From assembly GCF_001887355.1 (NCBI RefSeq), contig NZ_MPIN01000002.1:186001-250000 (forward strand): a DNA stretch of 64,000 nucleotides, read 5' to 3'. This DNA comes from Cystobacter ferrugineus (GTDB taxonomy: Bacteria > Myxococcota > Myxococcia > Myxococcales > Myxococcaceae). Below are positions 12,257 to 22,145 of this stretch, piece after piece. The notes beneath the pieces were generated by a model. It made no database searches. It was not told where the DNA came from and saw only the letters and a program-made list of their open reading frames with translations. The translations under genes and the position numbers were made by a program. Each line of letters starts with the position of its first letter. The stretch's first letter is position 1.

Positions 12257-12940
12257 TCAGCCCTCGCCCCCGGCGAGCCGCGTGAGCTCCCGTAGCGACT
12301 CCTGCACGGCGTTCCAATCGGGGGCCGTTCCCTGCTTCCGGGCGGACTCCAGGAGGAACTCCACGCGTCCCGCGGCGGTGCTCACCGCGTGGTAGCCGTA
12401 GGAGCCGGCGGTGCCGAACAGCCTGTGGGCGAACGAGGACGCCTCTTCCAGGTCCGGGGACTGGCTGGTCCGGGCCCGCTGCACCGCGTCCGCCAGCTCG
12501 CGCACCTTGTCGCCCAGGTGCGTCAGGTACTCGGCTTTCAGGGCCGCCAGGGTGTCCGCCATCTCCGCGTCCTCGGCTTTGTCCATCAGGGAGCGAGTGG
12601 GCGGTGGGGGCGGGCGGGGCATCACGGCCTTCTCCACCCAGTCGACGAGCTCCTGGGGAGGCGGGGCGTGGCCGCGCAGCTCCGTGGGGAAGGAGGAGGC
12701 GAAGAGGACGGGCAGGTGGGGATCCACGCGGCGCAGTTCCTGGATGAGCGCCGTGTCGCTCATCCCCGGCGGCAGCCGGTCCACGATGACGGCGTCCACC
12801 CGCTCGAGCGAGAGCGCGGCGCGGGCCTCCGCCACGCCGAACGCCGTCTCCACCTGGTAGCCGCGCTCGCTCAGGTAGGCGGCCACGGGCGAAGGGGGCG
12901 TCCCGCCGTCTTCCAGGAAGAGGAGCCTGCGGCGGATCAT
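12257..12940 (-). CDS. Receiver-Hpt protein of a phosphorelay
   Basis: 227-aa two-domain signalling protein. Residues about 4-110 form a receiver-like domain (LLFLEDGG start, likely phospho-acceptor Asp in IVDRLPPG, FASS). A proline-rich linker leads to a histidine phosphotransfer domain at about 120-225 with SSFAHRLFGTAGSYG, whose His is the likely phospho-carrier. It overlaps the hybrid kinase stop by 4 bp (ATGA), so it is co-translated with it and probably takes or returns phosphate from its receivers. It has no output domain. Confidence 0.85.
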   Translation of the reverse strand: MIRRRLLFLEDGGTPPSPVAAYLSERGYQVETAFGVAEARAALSLERVDAVIVDRLPPGMSDTALIQELRRVDPHLPVLFASSFPTELRGHAPPPQELVDWVEKAVMPRPPPPPTRSLMDKAEDAEMADTLAALKAEYLTHLGDKVRELADAVQRARTSQSPDLEEASSFAHRLFGTAGSYGYHAVSTAAGRVEFLLESARKQGTAPDWNAVQESLRELTRLAGGEG

Positions 12941-15723
12941 GACGCCTCCTTGTGGGGCCCGTGGCCGCTCTCGTGCTGAGCCAGCAGCCCGTTGAGCAGC
13001 TCCCTGACCGACGTCATCAGGGCCTCCTCGGTGGTGCGCGCCTTGATGTGGTGGCGGGTATGGCCGAGCGTGAGCTGGTGCTCGTCCACCGAGGACAAGT
13101 CCCTTCCGGTGAAGACGATGAGCGGCGTGCCGCGGCCCTTGCCCTGGCGCAGGATGTCCACCACCTCGAAGCCGTCCATGCGCGGCAGGCCCACGTCCAG
13201 GACGATGAGGTCCGGCGGGGTGGCGCGCGCGAGCGCCACCGCGTCCTCTCCATCCTGGGCCTCGTAGCAGACGGCGCCGAGCCGCTCCAACTGGGCGCGG
13301 AGCACCTGGCGCGTGCTCACGTCGTCATCCACGAGCAGCACGCGCGCCTGGCCGGGCTGGCGCACCGCGTAGCGCACCGTGCGCAAGAAGCGCGTCTCGT
13401 CGAAGGGCTTGAGCATCCAGTCCACGAGCAGGGGCTGGACAGAGCCCTCGTGCTGCTCGGTGAGCATGATGATGGGCAGCTCCCGGGTGCGCGGTTGCTC
13501 GCGCAGCCGGCGCACGAAGTCTAGCTCCCGGCCATCGGTCTGCCGGGGATCCACCACCAGCGCGTCCGGCGCGCCCACGTCGATGAGCCGCTCGGCTTCC
13601 TCCAGCGAGGGGGTGCGCAGCACGCGGTAGCCCTCGTGGGTGAGCAGGCCGCGCATGCGGCCGGACAGCTCCGCGTCCGTGGTCACCACGAGGATGGAGT
13701 GGCGCGAGTCATCCTTCACCCGCGACACGACGCCCGAGCCCGCGCGCCCCGAGGGCAGCGCGAAGGAGAAGATGGCGCCCTCGCCCGGCTCGCCGTGGAC
13801 CTCGATGTGGCCGCCATGCTGCTCGACGATGGCCTGGGAGATGGCCAGCCCCAGACCGGTGCCGCCCTTGGTGCGCGAGTCCGAGCTGTCGATCTGCTGG
13901 AACTTGCCGAAGAGCCGGTCGCGTTTGTCCGGGGGGATGCCGGGGCCCTGGTCCTTCACGGTGAAGCGCACCTGGCCGCGGGCGTCCTGGGCGGCGATCA
14001 CCTCCACCTCGCCGTCCACGGGGGAGAACTTGATGGCGTTGGAGACGAGGTTGGTGAGCACCTGGATGAGCCGGTCCCGATCCGCCCGCACCGTGCCGGC
14101 GCCGATGACCTGGTGGCGCAGGCGCACCCGCGCGCCATCCGCCATGGCCTGCACGCCGCTGAAGGTGGTCTCGATGACGTCGGCGCTCTCCACCGGCTGG
14201 AGCTTGAGCTCCAGCATGCCGGACTCCATCTTCTCCAGGTCGAGGATGTCGTTGATGAGGCGGATGAGGCGCTCGGTGTTGGAGCAGGCGATGCGCACCA
14301 TGTCCCGCGCGGCCGCGGGAAGCTCCCCGAGGATGCCGCCATCCAGCAGGCCCAGCGAGCCGCGGATGGAGGTGAGGGGCGTGCGCAGCTCGTGGCTCAC
14401 CGTGGAGACGAACTCGTTCTTCAGCCGCTCCACCTCCTGGCGCTCGGTGATGTCGCGCACGTAGGTGGTGAAGCGCGGGGGGCCCTCGCTGCGCACCCGC
14501 AGGAGCGTGAGCTCGGCGGGAAAGGTGGAGCCGTCGGTGCGCAGGACGGGCAGCTCCAGGCGCGTGGCCTGGCCCGCCACGGCGTCGGCGCGCAGGGCCC
14601 GCGTCACCGCCGTGCGTTGCTCGGGCCTCACCGACGCGGACAGGGCGAGGGAGAGGAAGTCGCGGCCCACGGCCTGGGCGCCGCGCAGCCGGAAGATGTG
14701 CTCCGCGGCGGGGTTGAAGTCCAGGATGCGGCCCGCCTCGTCCAGGGTGATGATGCCGTCGAGGGCGCTCTCCAGGATGGCCGCCTTGCGCGCCTCGCTC
14801 TCGCGCAGCTCCGTGTTGGCGGTGGACAGCGCCGCGGTGCGCTCCTCCACCCGCCGCTCCAGCTCCGCGTTGAGGGTGTCGAGTTCCTTGCTCGCGCGGG
14901 TCAGGCGCCAGAGCACCAGCAGCACGAAGGCGGCGAGCAGTAGGGTGATGACGAAGAGGACGATGCGGAAGCGCTCGGCGCGTGTCTGCGCCCGCTCGTG
15001 GAGCTGGAAGTAGGTGGTGATGATCTGCTCGGCCGCGGGAGTGGCGGTGCGCTCCATCAGGAGTTGGAGTGTCTCCCTGGCCTCCTTCGTCCGGGCGAGG
15101 AGGCTCCGGGCATCCGCTTCCAGCTTCGCGCGCGACGCTTCCTCGCCAGGCTGGCCGGCCAGCTCCCTGGCGAGGGCGGCGAGTGCGCCCTCCAGGTGGG
15201 GCAGGTCGCCATCCTCCGCGCCGCCCCGGATGGCGCGTGTGAGCATCTGGAGCCGCTCGCGGGGCTCTCCCGGAGGACTCCGGACGGCGAACTCGGAGGA
15301 GGTCCGTTCGAGGTTCGTCTGGAGCTCGTCGCGGCGCTGCTCGAGCTGATGCAGACGTGTGTGCAGCAGCTCCTCGTCCACCAGCGCGCGCACGAAGTTG
15401 TCCAGCGCCGTGCTCAACCTCTGCTGCTCCTCGGCCAGGAGCTGGGGCGGGAAGCGCCGCAGCGACTCCACCTCGCCGCGGAGTCTGGCGAAGGACTCCG
15501 GTGGGATGTCGGCCGTGCCCGACAGGCCCAGGTGGAACTGGAGCAGATCGCGCTCCAGCTCGCTGCTCTGCACCCGGAGCTGGCGCAGCCGGAGGCGGTA
15601 CTGGTCGTACTCGGAGGAGGGGAGGGGACGGCCCAGCACGAAGACGACGCACAGGAGCGCGAGGACTCCCGTGGCGAGCAGGGTACGCTGGGCGAAGCGG
15701 GCTCTCACGGAGGGAAGTTTCAT
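12937..15723 (-). CDS. Membrane hybrid sensor histidine kinase (sensor-PAS-HisKA-HATPase-REC-REC)
   Basis: 928 aa. Transmembrane helices at about 13-30 and 252-272 enclose a roughly 220-residue, coiled-coil-rich periplasmic sensor region. A PAS domain (about 310-430), HisKA with phospho-acceptor His444 in VSHELRTPL, and an HATPase domain ([19 protein letters not shown]) follow. Two C-terminal receivers are present: the first lacks the usual acidic pair (ILVVTTDAE) though an Asp remains in VVDPRQ; the second is canonical ([20 protein letters not shown]). It lies between a single-domain regulator (19 bp upstream) and the REC-Hpt gene, making a self-contained phosphorelay operon. The signal is unknown. 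Confidence 0.92.
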   Translation of the reverse strand: MKLPSVRARFAQRTLLATGVLALLCVVFVLGRPLPSSEYDQYRLRLRQLRVQSSELERDLLQFHLGLSGTADIPPESFARLRGEVESLRRFPPQLLAEEQQRLSTALDNFVRALVDEELLHTRLHQLEQRRDELQTNLERTSSEFAVRSPPGEPRERLQMLTRAIRGGAEDGDLPHLEGALAALARELAGQPGEEASRAKLEADARSLLARTKEARETLQLLMERTATPAAEQIITTYFQLHERAQTRAERFRIVLFVITLLLAAFVLLVLWRLTRASKELDTLNAELERRVEERTAALSTANTELRESEARKAAILESALDGIITLDEAGRILDFNPAAEHIFRLRGAQAVGRDFLSLALSASVRPEQRTAVTRALRADAVAGQATRLELPVLRTDGSTFPAELTLLRVRSEGPPRFTTYVRDITERQEVERLKNEFVSTVSHELRTPLTSIRGSLGLLDGGILGELPAAARDMVRIACSNTERLIRLINDILDLEKMESGMLELKLQPVESADVIETTFSGVQAMADGARVRLRHQVIGAGTVRADRDRLIQVLTNLVSNAIKFSPVDGEVEVIAAQDARGQVRFTVKDQGPGIPPDKRDRLFGKFQQIDSSDSRTKGGTGLGLAISQAIVEQHGGHIEVHGEPGEGAIFSFALPSGRAGSGVVSRVKDDSRHSILVVTTDAELSGRMRGLLTHEGYRVLRTPSLEEAERLIDVGAPDALVVDPRQTDGRELDFVRRLREQPRTRELPIIMLTEQHEGSVQPLLVDWMLKPFDETRFLRTVRYAVRQPGQARVLLVDDDVSTRQVLRAQLERLGAVCYEAQDGEDAVALARATPPDLIVLDVGLPRMDGFEVVDILRQGKGRGTPLIVFTGRDLSSVDEHQLTLGHTRHHIKARTTEEALMTSVRELLNGLLAQHESGHGPHKEAS

Positions 15724-15742
15724 CGCGCGTGGGCCGGCGGGC

Positions 15743-16120
15743 TCAGGTGGACGGCAGCAGCTTCTTGATGTCCGTGGGCAGGGTGAGCGGATTGAAGGGC
15801 TTGCCGATGACGCCCACGGCGCCCAGCTCCAGGTAGCGTGCCACTTCCTGCTTCTGGATCTTCGCCGTCATGAAGATGACGGGCGTGGTCGCGGTGGACT
15901 CCTGGGCCCGGAGCCGGGCGAGGGTGGTGGGCCCGTCCATGCCCGGCATCATCACGTCCAGGAGGATGAGGTCGGGCCGCTCGGCGGCGGCCTTGGCCAG
16001 CGCGTCGGCCCCGGACGAGGCGAGCACCGTCTGCCAGCCGCCCACGCGGCTCAGACTCACCTGGCCGATGGTCCGGATGTCGTCCTCGTCATCCACGAGC
16101 AGGACCTTGTGAATCGTCAT
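15743..16120 (-). CDS. Single-domain response regulator (CheY-like)
   Basis: 125-aa receiver domain only: KVLLVDDEDD at the N-terminus, phospho-acceptor Asp in LILLDVMMPGMDG, FMTAKI, and a conserved Lys in VIGKPFNPL. The start at the ATG 16118-16120 has a GGAGG 8 bp upstream; the frame continues upstream without receiver sequence. It is the first gene of the regulator-kinase-Hpt operon and is the natural short-range phospho-partner of the kinase. No DNA-binding output. Confidence 0.92.
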   Translation of the reverse strand: MTIHKVLLVDDEDDIRTIGQVSLSRVGGWQTVLASSGADALAKAAAERPDLILLDVMMPGMDGPTTLARLRAQESTATTPVIFMTAKIQKQEVARYLELGAVGVIGKPFNPLTLPTDIKKLLPST

Positions 16121-16218
16121 GGGCAACCTCCGGGCGCGAGGGCGGCGCGCCAATGCCCAGGCGTGCCCTGGCCACGAGCCGGGGCCCTGGTGGGTGGCTG
16201 GCCTCCTCCCCTGTTTCT

Positions 16219-16677
16219 TCAGAACCGCGAGAGCGCCAGGAACGTCTTCATCTTCTCGTTCGACTCTCGCAGTCGCACGGACAGGGTCCGGACGAAGCTC
16301 CACAACAGCACATACGCCAGATCCTTGTCCGTGAACATGAGCTGATCCAGCTGCTCACGTTCAATGACCCACAACGTACATGCGGTATGGGCGAACGCGT
16401 CGGCCGAGCGGGGAATGTCCTCGATGACCGACATCTCCCCGAAGTACTGGCCCTTTTCCAGGATGGCGAGCGCCTCCTCGCCCATGCCGGGCACCTGCTG
16501 GGAGATGCGCACCTTGCCTTCCAGGAGGATGAACATTTCCTTTCCCACCTCCCCCTCCCGGAACAGACAGGCGCCCGCTTCGTAGCCCCGGGGCCGGGCG
16601 ATCGCTGCCACCCGGTGGAGTTGACTGTGGGTGAGGCCCTCGAAGAGCGCAACCTTCTTGAGGAGCAAGGCATCCAT
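16219..16677 (-). CDS. Stand-alone cyclic nucleotide-binding domain protein
   Basis: About 152 aa from the ATG at 16675-16677 (MDALLLKKVALFEGL); another ATG seven codons upstream is possible. It has the CRP-type cNMP-binding beta-roll: REGEVGKEMFILLEGKV, then the phosphate-binding cassette FGEMSVIEDIPRSADAFA with the key Glu and Arg. There is no HTH or other effector domain, so it probably acts by protein contact. It is divergent from trxB with 82 bp between the starts. Confidence 0.85.
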   Translation of the reverse strand: MDALLLKKVALFEGLTHSQLHRVAAIARPRGYEAGACLFREGEVGKEMFILLEGKVRISQQVPGMGEEALAILEKGQYFGEMSVIEDIPRSADAFAHTACTLWVIEREQLDQLMFTDKDLAYVLLWSFVRTLSVRLRESNEKMKTFLALSRF

Positions 16678-16759
16678 GGTGTCGCAGCTTCGTACCATGA
16701 CCGGAGGGGCTCTGGTACGGTGGCCCCCCTTTCCCTTCGAGAAACAGGAGCGACGACCC

Positions 16760-17719
16760 GTGGCGGAGAAGATCAACAAGGTGACCATCATTGGCTCGGG
16801 ACCCGCGGGTTACACCGCGGCCATCTATGCCGCGCGCGCCAACCTGCAGCCGGTCATGTTCGCCGGTGGCCCCACGCTCGAGGACGCGCAGCGCGTGCCC
16901 GGTGGCCAGCTCATGATTACCACCGAGGTGGAGAACTATCCGGGCTTCCCCCAGGGCATCACCGGGCCGGAGCTGATGGAGCACTTCCAGAAGCAGGCCG
17001 AGCGCTTTGGCACCGTCATCCACATGGAGAACGTGGTGAAGGTGGACCTGTCCAAGCGCCCCTTCTTCATCCAGGGCGAGTCGGTGAGCTGTTACTCGGA
17101 GACGGTCATCATCGCCACCGGGGCGAGCGCCAAGTGGCTGCACATCAAGGGCGAGGACCAGTTCAAGAACCGGGGCGTGTCCGCGTGCGCCACGTGTGAC
17201 GGGGCCTTCTACAAGAACCAGGACGTGCTGGTGGTGGGCGGCGGCGACACCGCCATGGAGGAGGCCACGTACCTGGCGAAGATCGTCAAGAGCGTCACCG
17301 TCGTCCACCGGCGTGACACCCTGCGCGCCTCGAAGGTCATGCAGGAGCGGGCGCTGAAGAACCCGAAGATTTCCTTCGTCTGGGACAGCGCCGTCGAGGA
17401 GGTGGTGGGCAACGAGCGCGGGATGACGGGCGCCGTGGTGCGCAACCTCAAGACGGGCGACGCGCGTCAGGTGGAGGCCACCGGCCTGTTCGTGGCCATC
17501 GGGCACACGCCCACCACGAACCTGTTCCAGGGCGTGCTGGAGATGCACCCCTCGGGCTACCTCAAGACGGTGCCGGGCAGCACCCGCACGTCCCTGCCCG
17601 GGGTGTTCGCTTGTGGCGATGTGCAGGACAGCTACTACCGCCAGGCCATCACCGCCGCGGGCTCGGGCTGCATGGCCGCCATCGACGCGGAGCGCTGGCT
17701 CATCGAGGAAGGCGCCTGA
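16760..17719 (+). CDS. trxB: Thioredoxin reductase TrxB
   Basis: FAD/NADPH-dependent reductase of 319 aa that keeps thioredoxin reduced. It has the FAD motif IIGSGPAGYTAAIYAARA, the redox-active CATC in VSACATCDGAFYKNQ (about 138), the NADPH motif VVGGGDTAMEEA, and the C-terminal GVFACGDVQDSYYRQA. The start is the GTG at 16760-16762 (VAEKINKVTIIG) with AGGAG nine bases upstream; the frame is open upstream but unrelated. It leads a plus-strand operon with a PLP enzyme (8 bp downstream) and moaC. Confidence 0.96.
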   Translation: MAEKINKVTIIGSGPAGYTAAIYAARANLQPVMFAGGPTLEDAQRVPGGQLMITTEVENYPGFPQGITGPELMEHFQKQAERFGTVIHMENVVKVDLSKRPFFIQGESVSCYSETVIIATGASAKWLHIKGEDQFKNRGVSACATCDGAFYKNQDVLVVGGGDTAMEEATYLAKIVKSVTVVHRRDTLRASKVMQERALKNPKISFVWDSAVEEVVGNERGMTGAVVRNLKTGDARQVEATGLFVAIGHTPTTNLFQGVLEMHPSGYLKTVPGSTRTSLPGVFACGDVQDSYYRQAITAAGSGCMAAIDAERWLIEEGA

Positions 17720-17726
17720 GCCCCCC

Positions 17727-18926
17727 ATGAGTACCCCAACGAGCACCAAACCCCAGACGGTGGCGGTCCACGCGGGCTCGCGGCTCACGGGCAGCAAGTC
17801 CCAGCCCGTGGTGCCGCACATCCAGATGTCCGCGGTGAGCTTCTTCGAGAGCAGCGACGAGCTGGACGAGGCCCTGGATGGCAAGGACTACGTCTACTCG
17901 CGCATCGCCGCGCCCAACGCGGCGCTCCTGGAAGAGGCCGTGGCGGCGCTGGAGGGCGCGGAGGCGTGCGTGGCCTACTCCAGTGGCATGGCCGCGCTGC
18001 GCGCCGTCTTCGATGCGCAGCGCTTCCAGCCGGGGGACACGCTCGTGATGCCGGCGGATGGCTATGGTGTCACCCGCCTGCTCTTCAAGAACCTCGCCGA
18101 GCGGACCGGGGCTCGTATCGAGGCGCTCCTGCTCTCGGAGCCCTCGGCGATCGAGCGGGTGCGCGCGCTGCGCCCCCGGTTCGTGCTCGCCGAGAGCATC
18201 ACCAATCCGCTGCTGCGCGTGCCGGACCTCGCGGCGCTGTCCCAGGTCTGCCGCGAGGTGGGCGCGCTGCTGGCGGTGGACGCGACGTTCCCGTCTCCGT
18301 ATGGCCAGCGGCCGTGCACGCTGGGGGTGGACTACTCCATCCAGTCCACGACGAAGTGGCTCAACGGGCACAGCGATGCGCTGGGGGGCACGGTGAGCGG
18401 CACCCGCGAGCGGCTCGCGCCCCTGCGCGCCGCGCGTCTGCTCAACGGCGACGTGCTGGGACCGTTCGAGGCGTGGCTCACCCTGCGCGGGGTACGCACC
18501 CTGCCGGTGCGCATGAAGGTCCATGCGGAGAACGCGGCGCACGTGGCCCGGCGGCTCGCCGCCTGTCCGCTCCTCTCGCGCGTGCACTACCCGGGGCTGC
18601 CGGATCATCCCGACCACGCGGTGGCCCGGCGCGTCCTGCACGGGGGCTTTGGTGGCATGGTGGCCTTCGAGATCCAGGGGGCGGGCCGTCCCGAGTGCTT
18701 CCGCTTCCTGGAGGCGGTGAAGCTCGCGCGCGCGGCGCCCTCGCTCGGAGACGTGGGCACGTTGGTCATGCACGCGGCCAGCGCGAGCGCGCGCCGCATG
18801 ACTCCCGAGGAGCGGCGGGCCGCCGGTATCGGCGAGAGCCTCATCCGTGTCTCGGTGGGGTTGGAAGATCCAGATGACATCGCCGACGACCTGATCGCCG
18901 CGGTGTCGGAGGCGATGAATCGGTGA
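17727..18926 (+). CDS. PLP-dependent Cys/Met-metabolism enzyme (cystathionine gamma-synthase/lyase family)
   Basis: 399-aa fold-type I PLP enzyme. Family features are the N-terminal VHAGSRL, the YSRIAAPN region, YSSGMAALRAV (cofactor phosphate), the Asp in AVDATFPSPYGQ, and the Schiff-base Lys210 in STTKWLNGHSDALGG. It could be cystathionine gamma-synthase, gamma-lyase, or O-acylhomoserine sulfhydrylase; sequence alone does not separate these. It starts 8 bp after trxB and overlaps moaC by 4 bp, which suggests a link to thiol supply. Confidence 0.88.
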   Translation: MSTPTSTKPQTVAVHAGSRLTGSKSQPVVPHIQMSAVSFFESSDELDEALDGKDYVYSRIAAPNAALLEEAVAALEGAEACVAYSSGMAALRAVFDAQRFQPGDTLVMPADGYGVTRLLFKNLAERTGARIEALLLSEPSAIERVRALRPRFVLAESITNPLLRVPDLAALSQVCREVGALLAVDATFPSPYGQRPCTLGVDYSIQSTTKWLNGHSDALGGTVSGTRERLAPLRAARLLNGDVLGPFEAWLTLRGVRTLPVRMKVHAENAAHVARRLAACPLLSRVHYPGLPDHPDHAVARRVLHGGFGGMVAFEIQGAGRPECFRFLEAVKLARAAPSLGDVGTLVMHAASASARRMTPEERRAAGIGESLIRVSVGLEDPDDIADDLIAAVSEAMNR

Positions 18927-19366
18927 AGATGGTGGACGTGGGAGGCAAGGAGAAGACGGAGCGGGTGGCGGTGGCGACCGCGCGGTTGCGCATGCAGCCG
19001 GCGACGCTCGAGCGCATCCTCCAGGGCCAGGTGGAGAAGGGGGACGTGCTGGCCGCCGCGCGGCTCGCCGGGGTGATGGCGGCCAAGCGCACGCCGGATG
19101 TCATCCCGCTGTGTCACCCCATCGCCCTGTCGGGCGTGGAGGTGGTGCCCACCCCGGTGGAGGACGGGCTGGAGTTCCGCGTGACGGTGCGGACGGTGGA
19201 TAGAACGGGCGTGGAGATGGAGGCGCTCACCGCGGCGTGCGCGGCGGCCCTCACCGTCTACGACATGTGCAAGAGCGTGGATCGGGGCATGGTGCTCGAG
19301 CGCGTCCAGTTGGATCACAAGGCCGGGGGTCGCTCCGGGACATGGGACCGGGGCGAGGGCTCATAG
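18923..19366 (+). CDS. moaC: Cyclic pyranopterin monophosphate synthase MoaC
   Basis: 147-aa molybdenum cofactor biosynthesis protein that makes cyclic pyranopterin monophosphate from the MoaA product. Conserved blocks are KMVDVGGKEKTERVA, DVIPLCHPIALSGVEV, TGVEMEALTAACAAALTVYDMCKSVDRGM. The GTG start at 18923 overlaps the previous stop (GTGA). It is slightly shorter than E. coli MoaC but complete over the conserved core. No other moa genes are in the window. Confidence 0.95.
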   Translation: MKMVDVGGKEKTERVAVATARLRMQPATLERILQGQVEKGDVLAAARLAGVMAAKRTPDVIPLCHPIALSGVEVVPTPVEDGLEFRVTVRTVDRTGVEMEALTAACAAALTVYDMCKSVDRGMVLERVQLDHKAGGRSGTWDRGEGS

Positions 19367-19378
19367 GGTCCGCGCGGC

Positions 19379-21904
19379 TCAGGGCTTCGTGGGCGGCTTG
19401 CCCACCAGGGTCCTGAGCTGGGCGATGAGCTGATCGGGTTCGAGGGACTTGGGGATGTGCATCTGGAACCCCGCCTCGAGCACCTGGAGTCGGTCTTCCT
19501 CGCGCATGTGGGCGGTGAACGCGGCGGCGGGTACCTGGCTGATGGGTCCGTTCATCGCGCGGACCTTGCGGATGAGGCTGTAGCCGTCCTCCTGGGGCAT
19601 GGCGATGTCACACACCAGCGCGTCGAACCCGCTGGTGCTGGCCAGGGTGGAGAGCGCGCTGGCCACGCTCTCCACCGCCTCCACGCGCGCGCCATGGTGT
19701 TCGAGGATCGACGTCACCGCCGTGCGCGTGAGCGCGTCGTCCTCCACCAGCAGCAGCCGGAGTCCCTCGAGCTGGAGCGCGACGGCGTTCGTGCTCTCGG
19801 CGCGAGGGGGCTCGCCGGTGTCCTCGTGCGCGGGCAGCCACACGGTGAAGATCGCGCCCTGGTCCCGGCCCGGGCTCTCCGCCCACACCGTGCCGCCCTG
19901 CAACTCCACCAGTTGCCGCACGATGGCGAGCCCCAGGCCCAGTCCACCATTGACGCGGGTCGTGCCCTCCTCTTCCTGTCGGAAGGGCGAGAAGAGCAAC
20001 GGCTGGAATTCGGACGGGAAGCCCCTGCCCGTGTCCTGGACGACGATGCAGACCCCACCGCGCTCCGGCTCCAGGCGGACCTCCACCCTTCCACCGGGCG
20101 GGGTGAACTTCACGGCGTTGGACAGGAGGTTGGACACCACCTGCCGCATCCTCCTCGGATCCGCCTGCACCAGGGGCGTCTCCTGGAGGATCATCTCGAG
20201 CGTCAGGCCCTTCTGCCGGGCCATGGGCGTGAGGTCGGCGACCGCCGCCTGGATGGGCTCGCTGGGCTCGCAGGCCTCGATCATCACGCTCAGCTTGCCG
20301 GAGAGGGCCCGCGCGGTGTCCAGCAGATCATGGACGATCCTCGACTGGGTCTGTGTGCACTGGGTCAGCGCGGCGATCGCCTCCGTCCGCTTGCTCTCGT
20401 CCGTCTGGAGCAGCTCCAGCCACAGCCTCATTCCCACCAGCGGGGTGGCCAGCTCATGTGAGACCCGGGCGAGGAACTCGTCCTTCTTCCGGTTGGCCCG
20501 CTCCGCTTCGCCGCGGGCCGCCTGCTCATTGGCCAGCAGGACTTCCCGTTCCGCCTCGGCGCGCTTGCGCTCGGTGATGTCCACGTTGATGCTCACCGCC
20601 CCGACGATGGTCTCGCGCAGCCGGACGGGCGCGGTGGCCGAGCGGATGACCCGCTGCTTCTCGCCGCCGTTCTGCGCCAGGTACACCTCACGGGTCGACG
20701 ACTCTCCACGCAGGGCCCGCTGGAGCGCTTCCTCGATGCCGCTGGAGCCCAGGATGGCCGGATCGATCCGATTGGTGCGGATGTGGCCCGAGGTATCGGC
20801 GATGCAGACGCCGTCGGGGATGCTCTCGATGACCGCCTCCAGCTCGGCCGCGCGCTGTTCCTCCCGCCGCCGGGACTTCACCCAGTCGGCCCGGGCATGA
20901 CACTGGAGGGTGGCGGTGGTCATCGCGTTGGCCAGGAGGCGGTGGAATTCGAGGTAGGGCTCGTTCAACTCCAGGCGTGAGCTCACCCCGGTCAGCAGGA
21001 GCGCGGTGGGCTCTTCCTCTCCTGGCAGGTGGATGGGGAGCGCCACCGCCTCCCGGGGTGGCTCCGGATAGGGCCCACAGCGCAGTGGGCCGAAGCGCTC
21101 CTCGAGGTGTCCGACCCGGATGGGCTGGCGGGCACGCATCACCTCCTCGAGCGGCCATCCGCCGGCACCATCTCCGTGGGAGAACAGGAGGGCGGGACTC
21201 GCCGCCGTGCCAGGCGGAAGGCCCGTGCTGCTCACCAGCCGCAGGGTGCTTCCCCTGGTGTCCCGGACATAGAAGAGGGTGAAGGGGAGATCGCGCGCAT
21301 GGTCCTCGAGCGTCCGCGCGGCGAGCGTGAAGACTTCCGGGAGTGTCTGGGCATTGGCCATGGCCAGGGCCACGTCGCCTAGCGTGCGTGTCCGGCGCTC
21401 GTGCAACACCTGCCGGGTGGTCTCGGTGAGGGGGTTCCACACCCCTGCGATCTCTCCGCGCTCATCCCGGATCGGGCTGAAGGCTCCCGAGAAGAACGTC
21501 TCCTCGAGGCGGCCGCCGCGGTCGCGAAACAGGGGCTGGTTCTCGAGGATGACCGGCTGGCCCGCGAAGGCCTTGTCGTAATGGTCGCGCAGCTCCGTCC
21601 AGGCCGGTCCCCAATACTCGCTGAGGGGTTGGCCAAGCAGATGGGGAGACGGGCCACCGCCGAGCGCGCGGAAGACATCGTTGTAGAGCATCACCCGCCG
21701 GGGCCCCCAGGCGATGAGGATGGGGAAGGGGGACGCCACGCACAGGGACACCACCGTGCGCAGGCAGGGCGGCCACGACTCCATGGGGCCCAATGGTGTC
21801 TGTGACCAGTCCTTGGCGCGGATACGGCCACCCATCTCGCCTCCATTCACGAGCCAGGAGGTGGATGGTTCGAGGCCGCCCGCGTCGTGTCCGGTCGCAT
21901 CCAT
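19379..21904 (-). CDS. Soluble hybrid histidine kinase (PAS-GAF-PAS-HisKA-HATPase-REC)
   Basis: 841 aa without membrane helices. An N-terminal PAS-like domain (about 30-165), a GAF-like domain (about 175-340) and a second PAS (about 350-450) precede HisKA with His483 in VSHELATPL, an HATPase domain (SNAVKFTP, GLGLGLAIVRQL) and a C-terminal receiver (LLLVEDDALT, Asp766 in VCDIAMPQEDG). It is convergent with moaC (12-bp gap) and divergent from aibR. No cognate regulator is adjacent, so it may feed a shared phosphorelay. Confidence 0.92.
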   Translation of the reverse strand: MDATGHDAGGLEPSTSWLVNGGEMGGRIRAKDWSQTPLGPMESWPPCLRTVVSLCVASPFPILIAWGPRRVMLYNDVFRALGGGPSPHLLGQPLSEYWGPAWTELRDHYDKAFAGQPVILENQPLFRDRGGRLEETFFSGAFSPIRDERGEIAGVWNPLTETTRQVLHERRTRTLGDVALAMANAQTLPEVFTLAARTLEDHARDLPFTLFYVRDTRGSTLRLVSSTGLPPGTAASPALLFSHGDGAGGWPLEEVMRARQPIRVGHLEERFGPLRCGPYPEPPREAVALPIHLPGEEEPTALLLTGVSSRLELNEPYLEFHRLLANAMTTATLQCHARADWVKSRRREEQRAAELEAVIESIPDGVCIADTSGHIRTNRIDPAILGSSGIEEALQRALRGESSTREVYLAQNGGEKQRVIRSATAPVRLRETIVGAVSINVDITERKRAEAEREVLLANEQAARGEAERANRKKDEFLARVSHELATPLVGMRLWLELLQTDESKRTEAIAALTQCTQTQSRIVHDLLDTARALSGKLSVMIEACEPSEPIQAAVADLTPMARQKGLTLEMILQETPLVQADPRRMRQVVSNLLSNAVKFTPPGGRVEVRLEPERGGVCIVVQDTGRGFPSEFQPLLFSPFRQEEEGTTRVNGGLGLGLAIVRQLVELQGGTVWAESPGRDQGAIFTVWLPAHEDTGEPPRAESTNAVALQLEGLRLLLVEDDALTRTAVTSILEHHGARVEAVESVASALSTLASTSGFDALVCDIAMPQEDGYSLIRKVRAMNGPISQVPAAAFTAHMREEDRLQVLEAGFQMHIPKSLEPDQLIAQLRTLVGKPPTKP

Positions 21905-22080
21905 GAATCCAAGATGGTCGCGTACTCGCTGTATGTGTCGTCAAGTCGCGCCGCGCCGCGGCATGTCTTGCGGGACATACCTTCCGTGAAGCCTCACTCT
22001 GTCTGGTTAATACAGTCATGCTGTATGTTTGAACCTGAACTCCCTTTCTCTCTTGACGCTGAATGTTCACCCGTGGGAAT

Positions 22081-22096
22081 TACCGACCGGTCGGTA
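22081..22096. promoter_or_regulatory. Palindromic TetR-type operator in front of aibR
   Basis: TACCGACCGGTCGGTA is a perfect 16-bp palindrome, 49 bp upstream of the aibR start. A TTGACG at 22053-22058 could be the -35, which would put the dyad at the -10/+1, ideal for repression. AibR of Myxococcus is known to repress its own operon; this is the obvious site. I infer autorepression of the whole aibR-aibABC-mvaS unit. Confidence 0.8.
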
Positions 22097-22145
22097 GGTG
22101 GTTGGGTACGGCAGGTTGGAAGGTCACACGAGGAGCGGACACGCG

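Noticed and set aside
13636-14943. 435-codon plus-strand open frame inside the hybrid kinase
   Set aside because: Antisense to clear HisKA/HATPase coding sequence.
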